Assembly (NCBI GenBank): GCA_036520835.1
Contig: DATDIX010000381.1
Span: 1-10,422, forward strand
Direction: 5' to 3'
DNA length: 10,422 nt
Origin: VBAT01 sp036520835
Lineage (GTDB): Bacteria > Bacteroidota > Bacteroidia > Chitinophagales > Chitinophagaceae
The notes under the pieces were generated by a model, which saw only the letters and a list, made by a program, of their open reading frames with translations, was not told the DNA's origin and did not search any database. The position numbers and the translations under genes were made by a program. Positions 1-7,023 of the stretch are shown piece by piece. Position 1 is the stretch's first letter. Each line of letters starts with the position of its first letter.

Positions 1-446
1 GCTACCAGGAATGCTTCCTTATTCAATACATGGGTATAGCCTTTCTCTTTTGCTACGGCCTTAACGGCATTATATACTTCCGCGTAGATCGGTGACAGCA
101 ATTGATTTTGTTTAGCCTCCATCGCCTGCTGGGAAATTTGCTGCCAGTTCTGGATCTGGTAAATGAGACCCGGTAACTTTTTTGCTATCTCTTCTCTTAC
201 CGACTTAGGGGTCTTTGTTGAATCCCTGTAGAGACTATCATTAAACTGGTACTGCTCTACTATGCTGGCATACTCCGGCTGGATGGTATCTCTTTGATAA
301 AGCTCGAGTAAAGAGTCGAGTTTAGCAGTAGCCGGCATCAGCGCTACTACATCATCTACCCGGATATACCCAAATTTTGTTTGTGCCATAGCGCTGCCTG
401 TTACCAACAAGCCAACCACTACTGCAAGAACTTTCAATTTTTTCAT
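1..446 (-). CDS. OmpH/Skp-family periplasmic chaperone, 3' end cut by window edge
   Basis: A 148-codon open frame from ATG at 446 runs off the left edge. The product begins with a signal peptide: basic MKKLK, a hydrophobic stretch, then SAMA|Q with cleavage near residue 21. It continues with TKFGYIRVDDVVALMP, typical of Bacteroidota OmpH/Skp proteins. The middle is polar and helix-rich. The visible end carries the family's conserved tail pattern (YAEVYNAVKAVAKEKGYTHV, about residues 119-138). Family members are roughly 160-180 residues long, so probably only 20-30 are missing. By family knowledge, Skp-like proteins trimerise in the periplasm and hold unfolded outer-membrane proteins for delivery to BamA. 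It follows a second ompH-like gene (124 bp gap) and bamA, a usual arrangement in this phylum. The family call is firm; the two paralogues' division of labour cannot be read from sequence. Confidence 0.88.
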   Translation of the reverse strand, partial: MKKLKVLAVVVGLLVTGSAMAQTKFGYIRVDDVVALMPATAKLDSLLELYQRDTIQPEYASIVEQYQFNDSLYRDSTKTPKSVREEIAKKLPGLIYQIQNWQQISQQAMEAKQNQLLSPIYAEVYNAVKAVAKEKGYTHVLNKEAFLV

Positions 447-570
447 AACTGTGATTTTCTTTTTCCCGGATCACGGGGGCTTTTATTGTTTTGATTTATC
501 GTTTGCTTTGAATAGAGTACTTATTTCAAAAATCGGTTGCCCGTTTATTTTTCTTTAACAATTACTATCA

Positions 571-1086
571 TTAATTCCTGACACCCAGTTCCTTTAATAC
601 ATCTTCACTTTTATCCAATTTGGGGTCGGCAAAGATAATGGTAATTCCCTCACTTTTATCCAGCACAAAATCATAGCCCCTCGCTACGGATAACTTCTGT
701 ACGGCGTTGAATACTTTGTCCTGTATGGGCTTTATCAGTTCCTGTCTTTTTTTGAACAAATCGCCTTCAAAACCAAAGCGTTGGCGTTGCAGATCCCTTA
801 ACTCCTTTTCTTTCAGGAACAGTTGGTCTTCTCTTTTCTTCTTCAGGTCATCGCTCAGCATTACCTGCTCAGCTTCATAATCTTTATACATTTTGTCTAA
901 ACTAACTTGTTTTCCATCAATATCTTTTTGCCAGTCGGCGGCAATAGCATCCAGTTGTTTTTGTGCTTTGGAATAATCCGGCATTTTATCAAGGATGTAC
1001 CGGGTGTCGATAATAGCATACTTCTGTGCCATTGAAGCTGAAGCTAAAAGCAGAAAGCTGCAGGTTATAAACAGTATCTTCTTCAT
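571..1086 (-). CDS. OmpH/Skp-family periplasmic chaperone
   Basis: This is a complete 171-residue protein with an ATG start. Residues 1-20 form a signal peptide (MKKILFITCSF core, cleavage at SMA|Q). The mature part opens with KYAIIDTRYILDKMPDY, the OmpH start pattern. A long charged helical region (about 35-120) follows, rich in K, E, Q and D and containing heptad-like DLKKKREDQLFLKEKELRDLQRQ; it is the likely coiled-coil tentacle of the Skp fold. The C-terminal part (PIQDKVFNAVQKLSVARGYDFVLDKS, about 120-145) is the conserved family segment. Its expected role is periplasmic holdase for outer-membrane proteins en route to BamA. It lies 107 bp downstream of bamA and is followed by a paralogue, so it is probably co-transcribed with bamA. 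The upstream DNA is A/T-rich with no Shine-Dalgarno site, usual for the phylum. Confidence 0.92.
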   Translation of the reverse strand: MKKILFITCSFLLLASASMAQKYAIIDTRYILDKMPDYSKAQKQLDAIAADWQKDIDGKQVSLDKMYKDYEAEQVMLSDDLKKKREDQLFLKEKELRDLQRQRFGFEGDLFKKRQELIKPIQDKVFNAVQKLSVARGYDFVLDKSEGITIIFADPKLDKSEDVLKELGVRN

Positions 1087-1164
1087 TATTAAACGTTTTA
1101 TTTATTAATAAAAGATGATGAATGCCTTTATATAGTTGGCAGATACAATAAGCTCCGGCATTTT

Positions 1165-1199
1165 ACTATTCACCATTGACCACTCATCACTTACTATTC
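1165..1199. repeat. Five degenerate 7-bp tandem units over the bamA stop codon
   Basis: Read on the plus strand, positions 1165-1199 divide into five consecutive heptamers: 1165-1171, 1172-1178, 1179-1185, 1186-1192 and 1193-1199. The first and last are both ACTATTC. The middle ones are ACCATTG, ACCACTC and ATCACTT, giving a consensus A(C/T)(C/T)A(C/T)TN. The bamA stop codon (1194-1196) and last sense codon (1197-1199) sit inside the final unit. The periodicity is visible directly; its origin and function are unknown. A related but less regular tract lies at the end of uppS. Confidence 0.7.
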
Positions 1200-3932
1200 C
1201 GGTTCAAATCCAAGCATAAATGTAAACCGTGAAGCATCTTTTAACGCACCACCCGGCGTAATACGATCAAGCCCGATACCATAATCAAAGCCAAGCAAAC
1301 CAAACATCGGCAGGAAGAAGCGCATACCTACACCGACACTGCGACGCAACCTGAACGGGTTATACTCCTGGTAATTATACCACCCGTTTGCTGCCTCAAA
1401 AAATGCCAGTCCATAAATAGTGCTGCCCGGGTTTGTTACCAGCGGGTACCGCAATTCTAGCTGGTATTTATTAAAAATTGTAAAGAATTTGCTGGCATTT
1501 TGCTGATCAGGATTTACGGTGGGATCAGAGGATTCATAAACAGGATAGCCGCGGTGCGCAATGATGTCGTAGCCCAGTAACCCAAAATTATTTGTCAGAC
1601 CTGCATCCCCAACCTGGAATCTTTCAAACGGTGAAAAGTCAAGCTTTTTATTGTAACGGCCCATGAAGCCGTACTTGGCAGCCAGCTTTAGTACAAACTG
1701 GCGGCTCTTATCCGCTCCCGTTGGTTTACCAATGGGTACGTACCATTCAGCATTGAAACGCCATTTGTGATATTCCGGCTTCTCATAAGGATTATCAGAA
1801 TAAACAAGATCCGGGTTTATCAATGTATATGGCGGTGTAAGCTGAACACTTGCTAAGAAATTGGAACCGCTTCTTGGGAAAATAGGATCGAATACGGATG
1901 AACGCTGCAGGGCAATTTTTATGCTGAAGTTGTTGGAGATCCCATCCTCAACCCCTTCAAAAATGGGATAATTCCTCGTTTCATACTTTGTGAAATTCAT
2001 TGTATACACAACGCTGAAATAATCGTCCGGCCATTTCAACTGCTTACCCAGTGCAATAGAAAATCCATTTACTTTAAGATAGTTGGTATCAGACTTGGCA
2101 TCATCAAATTGTCCTGTCAGGGGATTATAGGCATTTGAGTATTTGCTGTTGTTATAGCCAATAGTGAATGAATTCCTTTTCTTGCCACCGAGCCAGGGCT
2201 CAGTAAACGAAAAACTATATGACCGGAATGCCTTGCCATTTGACTGAACACGAACACTCAACTTTTGCCCGTCACCTGTAGGTAAGGGATCCCAGGCTGA
2301 TTTCTTCCAGATATTCTTAATGGAAAAATTGTTGAACGTTACACCAAGTGTTCCTGTTAAACCGATACCACCGCCCCAACCGGCAGATAATTCCAGTTGG
2401 TCAGATGATTTTTCTTCCAGTTTCCAGTTAATATCTACAGTGCCGTCTTCTGCGTTGGGAACTACACCGGGGTTGATCGTTTCCTGGTTGAAATAATTAA
2501 GATTGGCCAGCTCACGCTGGGAACGGATAAGGTCGGTACGGCTGAACAACTCCCCGGGAATTGTTCTTAGCTCACGCCGGATCACATGGTCTTTTGTCCT
2601 GTCATTTCCCGAGATGGTTACATTCTTGATCCTTGCCTGTGGCCCTTCCGTGATCCTTATTTCATGATCAATTGTGTCGTTATATACAGCGGTCTCAACG
2701 GCTTCTACTCTAAAGAACAGGTATCCGTCATCCATATAATACCCGCTGATATCGCCACCTTCCTGTGTCAGTTCTTTTCCAAGACGCTTGTTTAATATGT
2801 CAAGATTATAAATATCGCCTTTATTAATGCCAAGAATTACGTTCAATAAAGAATCAGGGTATTTTGCATTACCCTTCCAGACAATATTGCCAAAATAGTA
2901 TTGTCTTCCTTCACTTACTTTGATATCAACATTTATTCTATTTGGACCCATGAGGGTATCGGAAAGAATTGTGTCGGCCACTATTTGTGCATCGCGGTAA
3001 CCAAGGGAATTATAATATTTTAATATCCTCTCTTTATCTTCCTCAAATTTGACGGGGTTGAATTTTGAAGAGCTGAACATCGTGAACCTGGCGTACGGAT
3101 CGAGCAAGATCTTTGTTTTAGTGAACGACAAAAAACCCCAATCCTTTCTATATTCCTTAAAGCTTAACTTCTTTGTTTCTCCATATGGGCTCGGAACTGT
3201 TGTGGGGTACAACGTGAGCTTACTCATCTCTTTGGTTCCCTTTAATTGCTTTTTGATCTTGAGTTCTTCTACATTTTCGTTCCCGAAAATTCTAACCTCA
3301 TCAATATGTACTTTGCCGCCCTTGATCACATAGATGTTGATCAAATTTGAGTTGACAAAAGAAGGGTCTGGCTTCTCTTCTATTTTTACCACTACATTCT
3401 GAAAACCTTTATCCCGGTAATATTTTGTCGTAACCTCCACAATGTTCCTGCGCATGTTTTCAGTAATGATCGTCTGTTTGGCCAGCCCGATCTTTCCCTG
3501 CAATTCTTCTGATTCAGATTTTTTGGGGCCAATGAATTTGAAATTTCCAAGCCTGGGGCGTTCCGAAACGCTTATTTCGATCCAGATTTTGTCGTCCTGC
3601 ACTTTAGTGATAAAGATCTGAACATTGGAAAAAAGCCTTTGCCGCCAAAGGTTTTGGATAGCTCTCGCAAAAACATCGCTGCCGGGTATGGTTATTTTGT
3701 CCCCTACCTGTATGGCGGAAATTGACAGCACTATTGATGTATCTAAATGATGAATACCGGTAATAACGACCCCGGCTACTGTATATTCTTTGGGGATACG
3801 GGCATTCTCAATCGCTAAAAGGTCGGGATCAACTGATGTTGGTTTTGAAGTATCTTCCTGTGCCTGTAGGGTAAATACAGATGCACCTGCAGCAATCAAA
3901 AAAAAACTGATACGAAGTAAAAAATGTCGCAT
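1194..3932 (-). CDS. bamA: BamA (Omp85), outer-membrane protein assembly factor
   Basis: This 912-residue protein is the core insertase of the BAM complex, which folds beta-barrel proteins into the outer membrane. A signal peptide covers residues 1-25 (MRHFLLRISF start, cleavage at LQA|Q). Five POTRA domains follow: about 49-125, 126-204, 205-342, 343-429 and 430-508, with typical phrases such as VTISGNDRTKDHVIRREL in the last. POTRA3 holds an insertion of about 60 residues (roughly 235-295), making it longer than in proteobacteria. The barrel spans about 511-912, with FPRSG at 685-689 and the L6 motif as HRGY (793-796). The open frame extends to a TTG at 3950, but the ATG at 3932 starts the signal peptide directly and is preferred. 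The barrel ends FEPE rather than at the usual terminal aromatic residue. Position between uppS and the ompH pair matches the conserved Bacteroidota order. Confidence 0.96.
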   Translation of the reverse strand: MRHFLLRISFFLIAAGASVFTLQAQEDTSKPTSVDPDLLAIENARIPKEYTVAGVVITGIHHLDTSIVLSISAIQVGDKITIPGSDVFARAIQNLWRQRLFSNVQIFITKVQDDKIWIEISVSERPRLGNFKFIGPKKSESEELQGKIGLAKQTIITENMRRNIVEVTTKYYRDKGFQNVVVKIEEKPDPSFVNSNLINIYVIKGGKVHIDEVRIFGNENVEELKIKKQLKGTKEMSKLTLYPTTVPSPYGETKKLSFKEYRKDWGFLSFTKTKILLDPYARFTMFSSSKFNPVKFEEDKERILKYYNSLGYRDAQIVADTILSDTLMGPNRINVDIKVSEGRQYYFGNIVWKGNAKYPDSLLNVILGINKGDIYNLDILNKRLGKELTQEGGDISGYYMDDGYLFFRVEAVETAVYNDTIDHEIRITEGPQARIKNVTISGNDRTKDHVIRRELRTIPGELFSRTDLIRSQRELANLNYFNQETINPGVVPNAEDGTVDINWKLEEKSSDQLELSAGWGGGIGLTGTLGVTFNNFSIKNIWKKSAWDPLPTGDGQKLSVRVQSNGKAFRSYSFSFTEPWLGGKKRNSFTIGYNNSKYSNAYNPLTGQFDDAKSDTNYLKVNGFSIALGKQLKWPDDYFSVVYTMNFTKYETRNYPIFEGVEDGISNNFSIKIALQRSSVFDPIFPRSGSNFLASVQLTPPYTLINPDLVYSDNPYEKPEYHKWRFNAEWYVPIGKPTGADKSRQFVLKLAAKYGFMGRYNKKLDFSPFERFQVGDAGLTNNFGLLGYDIIAHRGYPVYESSDPTVNPDQQNASKFFTIFNKYQLELRYPLVTNPGSTIYGLAFFEAANGWYNYQEYNPFRLRRSVGVGMRFFLPMFGLLGFDYGIGLDRITPGGALKDASRFTFMLGFEPE

Positions 3933-4005
3933 GTTATATAGTTCAGTCAATCATAGCCCTGCTGAGCAGGAGCGCAATCAGCTTGTTATGTGTTTCTTAT
4001 AAATA

Positions 4006-4031
4006 TGCCGCAAGCTTTGTTGCCGCGGCAA
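4006..4031. other. Nested inverted repeats in the uppS-bamA gap
   Basis: TGCCGC (4006-4011) can pair with GCGGCA (4025-4030) across a 13-nt loop. The right arm also lies in a perfect 12-bp palindrome, TTGCCGCGGCAA (4020-4031), so two structures compete. A second small palindrome, CCTGCT-G-AGCAGG, lies at 3958-3970, closer to the bamA start. No T-run follows on the minus strand, so a standard intrinsic terminator is not supported. It may be a leader structure or protein-binding site for bamA; that is inference. Confidence 0.35.
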
Positions 4032-4067
4032 ATTAACGGTAAATATCGAAAGTGTTCAGGCAAGACT

Positions 4068-4176
4068 GTCAAAGAAGTCATAAAAGTCATTGGGGTCAAA
4101 TCAGTTATTGAAAATACCCTTAGACCATTTGACTTTGATGACTCATTGACTGACTGACTCTTTACTCACCTGCTCA
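4068..4176. repeat. Short-period degenerate repeats across the uppS stop codon
   Basis: GTC words recur at exactly 9-bp steps, at 4068, 4077, 4086 and 4095, with a GTT continuing the phase at 4104. From 4123 onward GAC words recur at 8-9 bp spacing (4123, 4131, 4140, 4148), ending in a perfect GACT x3 at 4148-4159 and then ACTC/ACC words. The uppS stop codon (4143-4145) is inside the tract, and the last residues of UppS are encoded by it. The words resemble the 7-bp array at the end of bamA (CAATGGT there, CAAATGGT here on the minus strand). Origin and role are unknown. Confidence 0.5.
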
Positions 4177-4904
4177 CCGGTTTTTCCAAACCTCCTCTCC
4201 CGGCCCTGGAAATCAACAATGGCCTCGTAGAGGTTTTCTTTCCTGAAATCAGGCCAGCGAACGTTGGTGAAATACAATTCAGCATAAGCCAGCTGGTAAA
4301 GTAAAAAGTTGCTGATCCGGAATTCCCCGCTTGTCCTGATCATCAGTTCTGGATCAGGGAAATTGCTGGTAGTCAGAAATTTTTGTAATACATTTTGGTC
4401 TATTGCCTCTACCTGCAGCTTACCTTCTTTTACTTCATGGGCAATATTCTTGACGGCATTCAGCAATTCCCATCTTCCGCTATAGCTTAATGCCATGACG
4501 AGGTTTAATCCCGTATTATTTTTAGTAATCTCAAGCGCTTCATCGAGTTCTTTTTTTGCATACCCCGGTAACATACTCATATCACCGATCACATGCAGCC
4601 GGATATTATTCTTATGCAATGTTTCCGCTTCCTGCCTGATGGTATTGACCAATAACTCCATCAGTCCCACTACTTCATACTCAGGTCTGTCCCAATTTTC
4701 AGTAGAAAATGCATAGAGAGTAAGATATTCAATACCTAATTCAGCACAACCTTCCACAATATTCCTGACACTTTCTACTCCATGAAAATGACCAAACAAG
4801 CGGTCCTGGCCCTGCTCTTTTGCCCAACGACCATTCCCATCCATAATGATAGCTATATGGCGGGGAAGGTGGTCCTTATCTATCTTTTCCAGTAGCTGTG
4901 ACAT
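4143..4904 (-). CDS. uppS: Undecaprenyl diphosphate synthase (cis-prenyltransferase)
   Basis: A complete 253-residue protein that condenses isopentenyl diphosphate onto farnesyl diphosphate to make C55 undecaprenyl diphosphate, the lipid carrier for peptidoglycan and surface glycans. It acts at the inner face of the cytoplasmic membrane. All family motifs are visible: MDGNGRW at 21-27 with the Mg2+-binding aspartate D22, the FGHFHG segment at 37-42, YAFSTENWDRP at 64-74, and DPELMIRTSGEFRISNFLL at 184-202 with the diphosphate-binding arginines. Length is normal for the family, but the last 11 residues (GEQVSKESVSQ) are encoded by a low-complexity repeat tract and probably are not part of the ancestral enzyme. 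A candidate promoter lies just upstream. It sits between the PorG-like gene and bamA, as in other Bacteroidota. The start is ATG; the motif distance from the N terminus fits homologues. Confidence 0.97.
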   Translation of the reverse strand: MSQLLEKIDKDHLPRHIAIIMDGNGRWAKEQGQDRLFGHFHGVESVRNIVEGCAELGIEYLTLYAFSTENWDRPEYEVVGLMELLVNTIRQEAETLHKNNIRLHVIGDMSMLPGYAKKELDEALEITKNNTGLNLVMALSYSGRWELLNAVKNIAHEVKEGKLQVEAIDQNVLQKFLTTSNFPDPELMIRTSGEFRISNFLLYQLAYAELYFTNVRWPDFRKENLYEAIVDFQGRERRFGKTGEQVSKESVSQ

Positions 4905-4921
4905 ATTAAATTTCAGGGGAG

Positions 4922-4949
4922 CAAAGGTAACAGATTAGGCGGATTCAAA
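4922..4949 (-). promoter_or_regulatory. Candidate Bacteroidota-type promoter for uppS
   Basis: On the minus strand an exact TAnnTTTG box (TACCTTTG, 4922-4929) is preceded by TTTG at 4946-4949 with a 16-bp spacer. These match the -7 and -33 elements known from Bacteroides and Flavobacterium, though the spacer is a little shorter than usual. Transcription would start near 4915-4918, giving a leader of only 10-15 nt before the ATG at 4904. A short leader is plausible in this phylum. It would let uppS-bamA-ompH be transcribed apart from the upstream gene. Confidence 0.45.
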
Positions 4950-5115
4950 TGGATTTTGATTATAAAAGAGGCGAACGGGTAATCAACAGGAAAACAGGGA
5001 ATATACGGAGTGCTACCTGGCACGACCAGCTTTGTAACATAAGTCATGGCAATGGACTTTTGTTCAAGTACATCATCCGTTCTATCATTTTAAAATAATG
5101 CCCGCAAATAGGGAA

Positions 5116-5982
5116 CTAATCCGCTGTGGGACACCTGTAAGACTGCAGATTGAAAGTAAGGTGAATCATGGCTGTAATAAACTGGTCTTTCTGCTTGCTA
5201 TTACCCCGCTGACGACCGGGTATGCCAATGGGAGTTCCTGTCTCATAAGACCTGTCATGTAAATAGTAGGCGGGTGGTGCCGGTAACTGTGAAGCCGGAT
5301 CCCAAAATGCCAATGGATCCACATATGTTGTACTTACATCATCAAGGTAGTCAGTGGTGGTAACACGATGTAAAATTTCGAATGCAATATTCATTCTGTC
5401 ATTGATCGCATATTTTACCCCTGCTCCTATTGGAAAACTAACTGCCATGGTGCTATAGGGTTTACGATCAGGATACAGGCTGCTGCCTTGTCCCTCTGTT
5501 CCTTCCTGTCGTAAAAAGTATTTTTCTCCACCCAAATAAGCGTAGGGATCGTAACTGAATACTCCTACACCAAGCGTAACATAAGGAGTGAAGTTGTATC
5601 CGGGTTCGCCGGGCATAAAACGGAAGAAGTTAAAATCACCCTGCAGCGCCAGCTCCCACACATTGCTGTTAAAACTCAGGTTGCGGCGATACATATATTC
5701 GTTGTGGGTATTATACACATCAGAATACCCAAGCTGGGCATAAGTAGCGCCTATACGTGCGGATATATAATTGCCAAAGGTCTTACGAAAAAAAATAGTG
5801 GCGGCCGGTTTGAGCCTGTTAAGACGGGCACGGGTATTCAGATCACCAAAATAATGCCCGGTACCCAGGCCAATACCAAACTCGCCTTCCTGCACGATAG
5901 CATCCTGGGCAGCAGTATTATTACTAATGGTAGTAAAAACTATAACTGCAGTTGTACAAACTGCAAAAAACTTCATCCTCAT
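5116..5982 (-). CDS. porG: DUF6089 / PorG-like outer-membrane beta-barrel protein
   Basis: A 288-residue protein with a signal peptide (1-25, cleavage at TAA|Q), then alternating beta-strand patterns of a small barrel: GIGLGTGHYFGDLN (about 36-49), ISARIGATYAQLGYSD, FTPYVTLGVGVFSYDP, AVSFPIGAGVKYAINDRMNIAFEI. The C-terminal end (RGNSKQKDQF followed by LTFNLQSYRCP) is characteristic of DUF6089 proteins. In Porphyromonas gingivalis the family member next to uppS, bamA and ompH is PorG, an outer-membrane protein linked to the PorK/PorN ring of the type IX secretion system. Sequence pattern plus identical gene order support the call; a secretion role here is inference, since no other T9SS gene is in the window. 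ATGs at 5982 and 5976 are both possible starts; the first is given. A TAG stop leaves a 211-bp gap before uppS. Confidence 0.8.
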   Translation of the reverse strand: MRMKFFAVCTTAVIVFTTISNNTAAQDAIVQEGEFGIGLGTGHYFGDLNTRARLNRLKPAATIFFRKTFGNYISARIGATYAQLGYSDVYNTHNEYMYRRNLSFNSNVWELALQGDFNFFRFMPGEPGYNFTPYVTLGVGVFSYDPYAYLGGEKYFLRQEGTEGQGSSLYPDRKPYSTMAVSFPIGAGVKYAINDRMNIAFEILHRVTTTDYLDDVSTTYVDPLAFWDPASQLPAPPAYYLHDRSYETGTPIGIPGRQRGNSKQKDQFITAMIHLTFNLQSYRCPTAD

Positions 5983-6022
5983 AGATCAGTAATAAATAGT
6001 CCGGAATAATAATAATAGAACG

Positions 6023-6049
6023 GAAAAATAGTTATTTTCTTTCATTCAA
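6023..6049 (-). promoter_or_regulatory. Candidate promoter for the PorG-like gene
   Basis: On the minus strand, TATTTTTC (6023-6030) matches TAnnTTTG at all but its last base, and TTG lies at 6047-6049 with a 16-bp spacer, the same spacing as the candidate upstream of uppS. The predicted leader is about 35 nt and would begin close to an (AAT)4 run at 6005-6016. A/T-rich DNA gives such near-matches often, so this is weak evidence. Confidence 0.3.
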
Positions 6050-6089
6050 CTGTCACTAAATTCCAGAGAAACCAGACAATTGGCAACAG

Positions 6090-6128
6090 GCAAAGGCTGC
6101 TTAAACCGGAGGTGCTTAATCCCTTTGC
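6090..6128. terminator. Inverted repeat after nadK, possible weak terminator
   Basis: GCAAAGG (6090-6096) and CCTTTGC (6122-6128) form a perfect 7-bp inverted repeat with a 25-nt loop, 15 bp past the nadK stop codon. The loop holds a TGCTTAA direct repeat (6098-6104 and 6113-6119). There is no T-run on the minus-strand side, and the loop is long, so termination is only a possibility. Its position between nadK and a candidate promoter for the next gene is the main argument for it. Confidence 0.25.
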
Positions 6129-6142
6129 ATTTTGATTTAAGG

Positions 6143-7021
6143 CTAATTCCGTTTATCGAGCCCCCATGTCAGCTTATTATGAATGGTTTGCAGGAAGTTA
6201 TTTTCACTAAGCCTTACAAGGTTTACCGGGAAACTTTCTTTACGAACTGCTAACTGGACACTTCTGCCTACAATTTCCCTGCGGGAATCAAGGGCGCAGA
6301 TAATGTTTTCAGAACGGCTTTCGACTTCAAAAGAGATGATATTATCATCCGGAACAATAATGGAGCGGACATTCAGGTTATGAGGAGCTACGGGGGTTAT
6401 GACAAAGCTTCCGGAGTCCGGAAATACGATCGGGCCGCCACAACTTAATGAATACCCTGTTGACCCGGTTGGAGTAGCTACTATCAGGCCGTCAGCCCAG
6501 TAAGTATTCAGGAACTCCCCATTAAGATATGTATGTATTTTGATCATAGGATCCGTATCCCTTTTATGAACTGAAAATTCATTGAGCGCATACGGAACCT
6601 CGCCGAATAAGGGAAGGTCGGCATCCAGGTGTATCATTGTTCTCTTATCAACGATATAAGATCTTTTTGCAATTGCCTTCATGGCCGTTGTTACTTCATC
6701 ACGTCCGATACTGGCCAGGAAACCTAATCTTCCGAAATTAATACCCATCACCGATACATTCCTGTCCCTTACCAATGTCACGGTATCTAATAAAGTTCCG
6801 TCCCCGCCAAGGCTAATGATAAATTCAATTTCTTCAGTGAGGTGTTCTGCCAGGGAGAATGTTTTAGTATCTGGAGGCAGGTTGATCTCATTCCGTATCT
6901 GATCGTAAAAATGTTGCCAGATAACAGGTTCTATTTTTTGCTTTACCAGTTCATCAAAAAAACCCTGTACTTCACCCCGCTGTACCTGCTCCATCACCCT
7001 GCTGTAGATTGCTGCCTTCAT
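6143..7021 (-). CDS. nadK: NAD kinase
   Basis: A complete 292-residue cytoplasmic enzyme that phosphorylates NAD+ to NADP+ using ATP or polyphosphate, the only route to NADP in most bacteria. The family signatures are all present: GGDGT at 72-76 (D74 is the catalytic aspartate), NFGRLGFL at 95-102, ALNE at 145-148, ATPTGSTGYSLSCGGPIV at 182-199 and PHNLNVRS at 213-220. Length matches the Bacteroidota form. The ATG at 7021 lies 2 bp after the stop codon of the upstream Omp85-type gene, so the two are almost certainly co-transcribed and probably translationally coupled. The gene commonly neighbours a CBS-domain gene and the PorG/uppS/bamA cluster in this phylum; here a POTRA-barrel gene has come between CBS and nadK. 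No oddities in the coding sequence. Confidence 0.97.
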   Translation of the reverse strand: MKAAIYSRVMEQVQRGEVQGFFDELVKQKIEPVIWQHFYDQIRNEINLPPDTKTFSLAEHLTEEIEFIISLGGDGTLLDTVTLVRDRNVSVMGINFGRLGFLASIGRDEVTTAMKAIAKRSYIVDKRTMIHLDADLPLFGEVPYALNEFSVHKRDTDPMIKIHTYLNGEFLNTYWADGLIVATPTGSTGYSLSCGGPIVFPDSGSFVITPVAPHNLNVRSIIVPDDNIISFEVESRSENIICALDSRREIVGRSVQLAVRKESFPVNLVRLSENNFLQTIHNKLTWGLDKRN

Positions 7022-7023
7022 TT

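Noticed and set aside
465..477. CCCG-GATCA-CGGG hairpin between the two ompH genes as a terminator
   Set aside because: The stem is only 4 bp and on the transcribed strand it is followed by A-rich rather than T-rich DNA, just before the next start codon.
3933..3950. N-terminal extension of BamA from TTG at 3950
   Set aside because: It adds six residues ahead of a good signal peptide; the ATG at 3932 is the natural start. The same reasoning was applied to TTG extensions at 8505, 9271 and 10066.
4029..4036. TTAATTTG as a -7 box for bamA
   Set aside because: It is a 7-of-8 match, but no TTTG or TTG lies at a suitable distance upstream, and it overlaps the palindrome.
4913..5047. A 44-codon minus-strand frame ending 8 bp before uppS, a possible leader peptide
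   Set aside because: The peptide is proline-rich and low in complexity, overlaps the candidate uppS promoter, and has no recognisable pattern or conserved start context.
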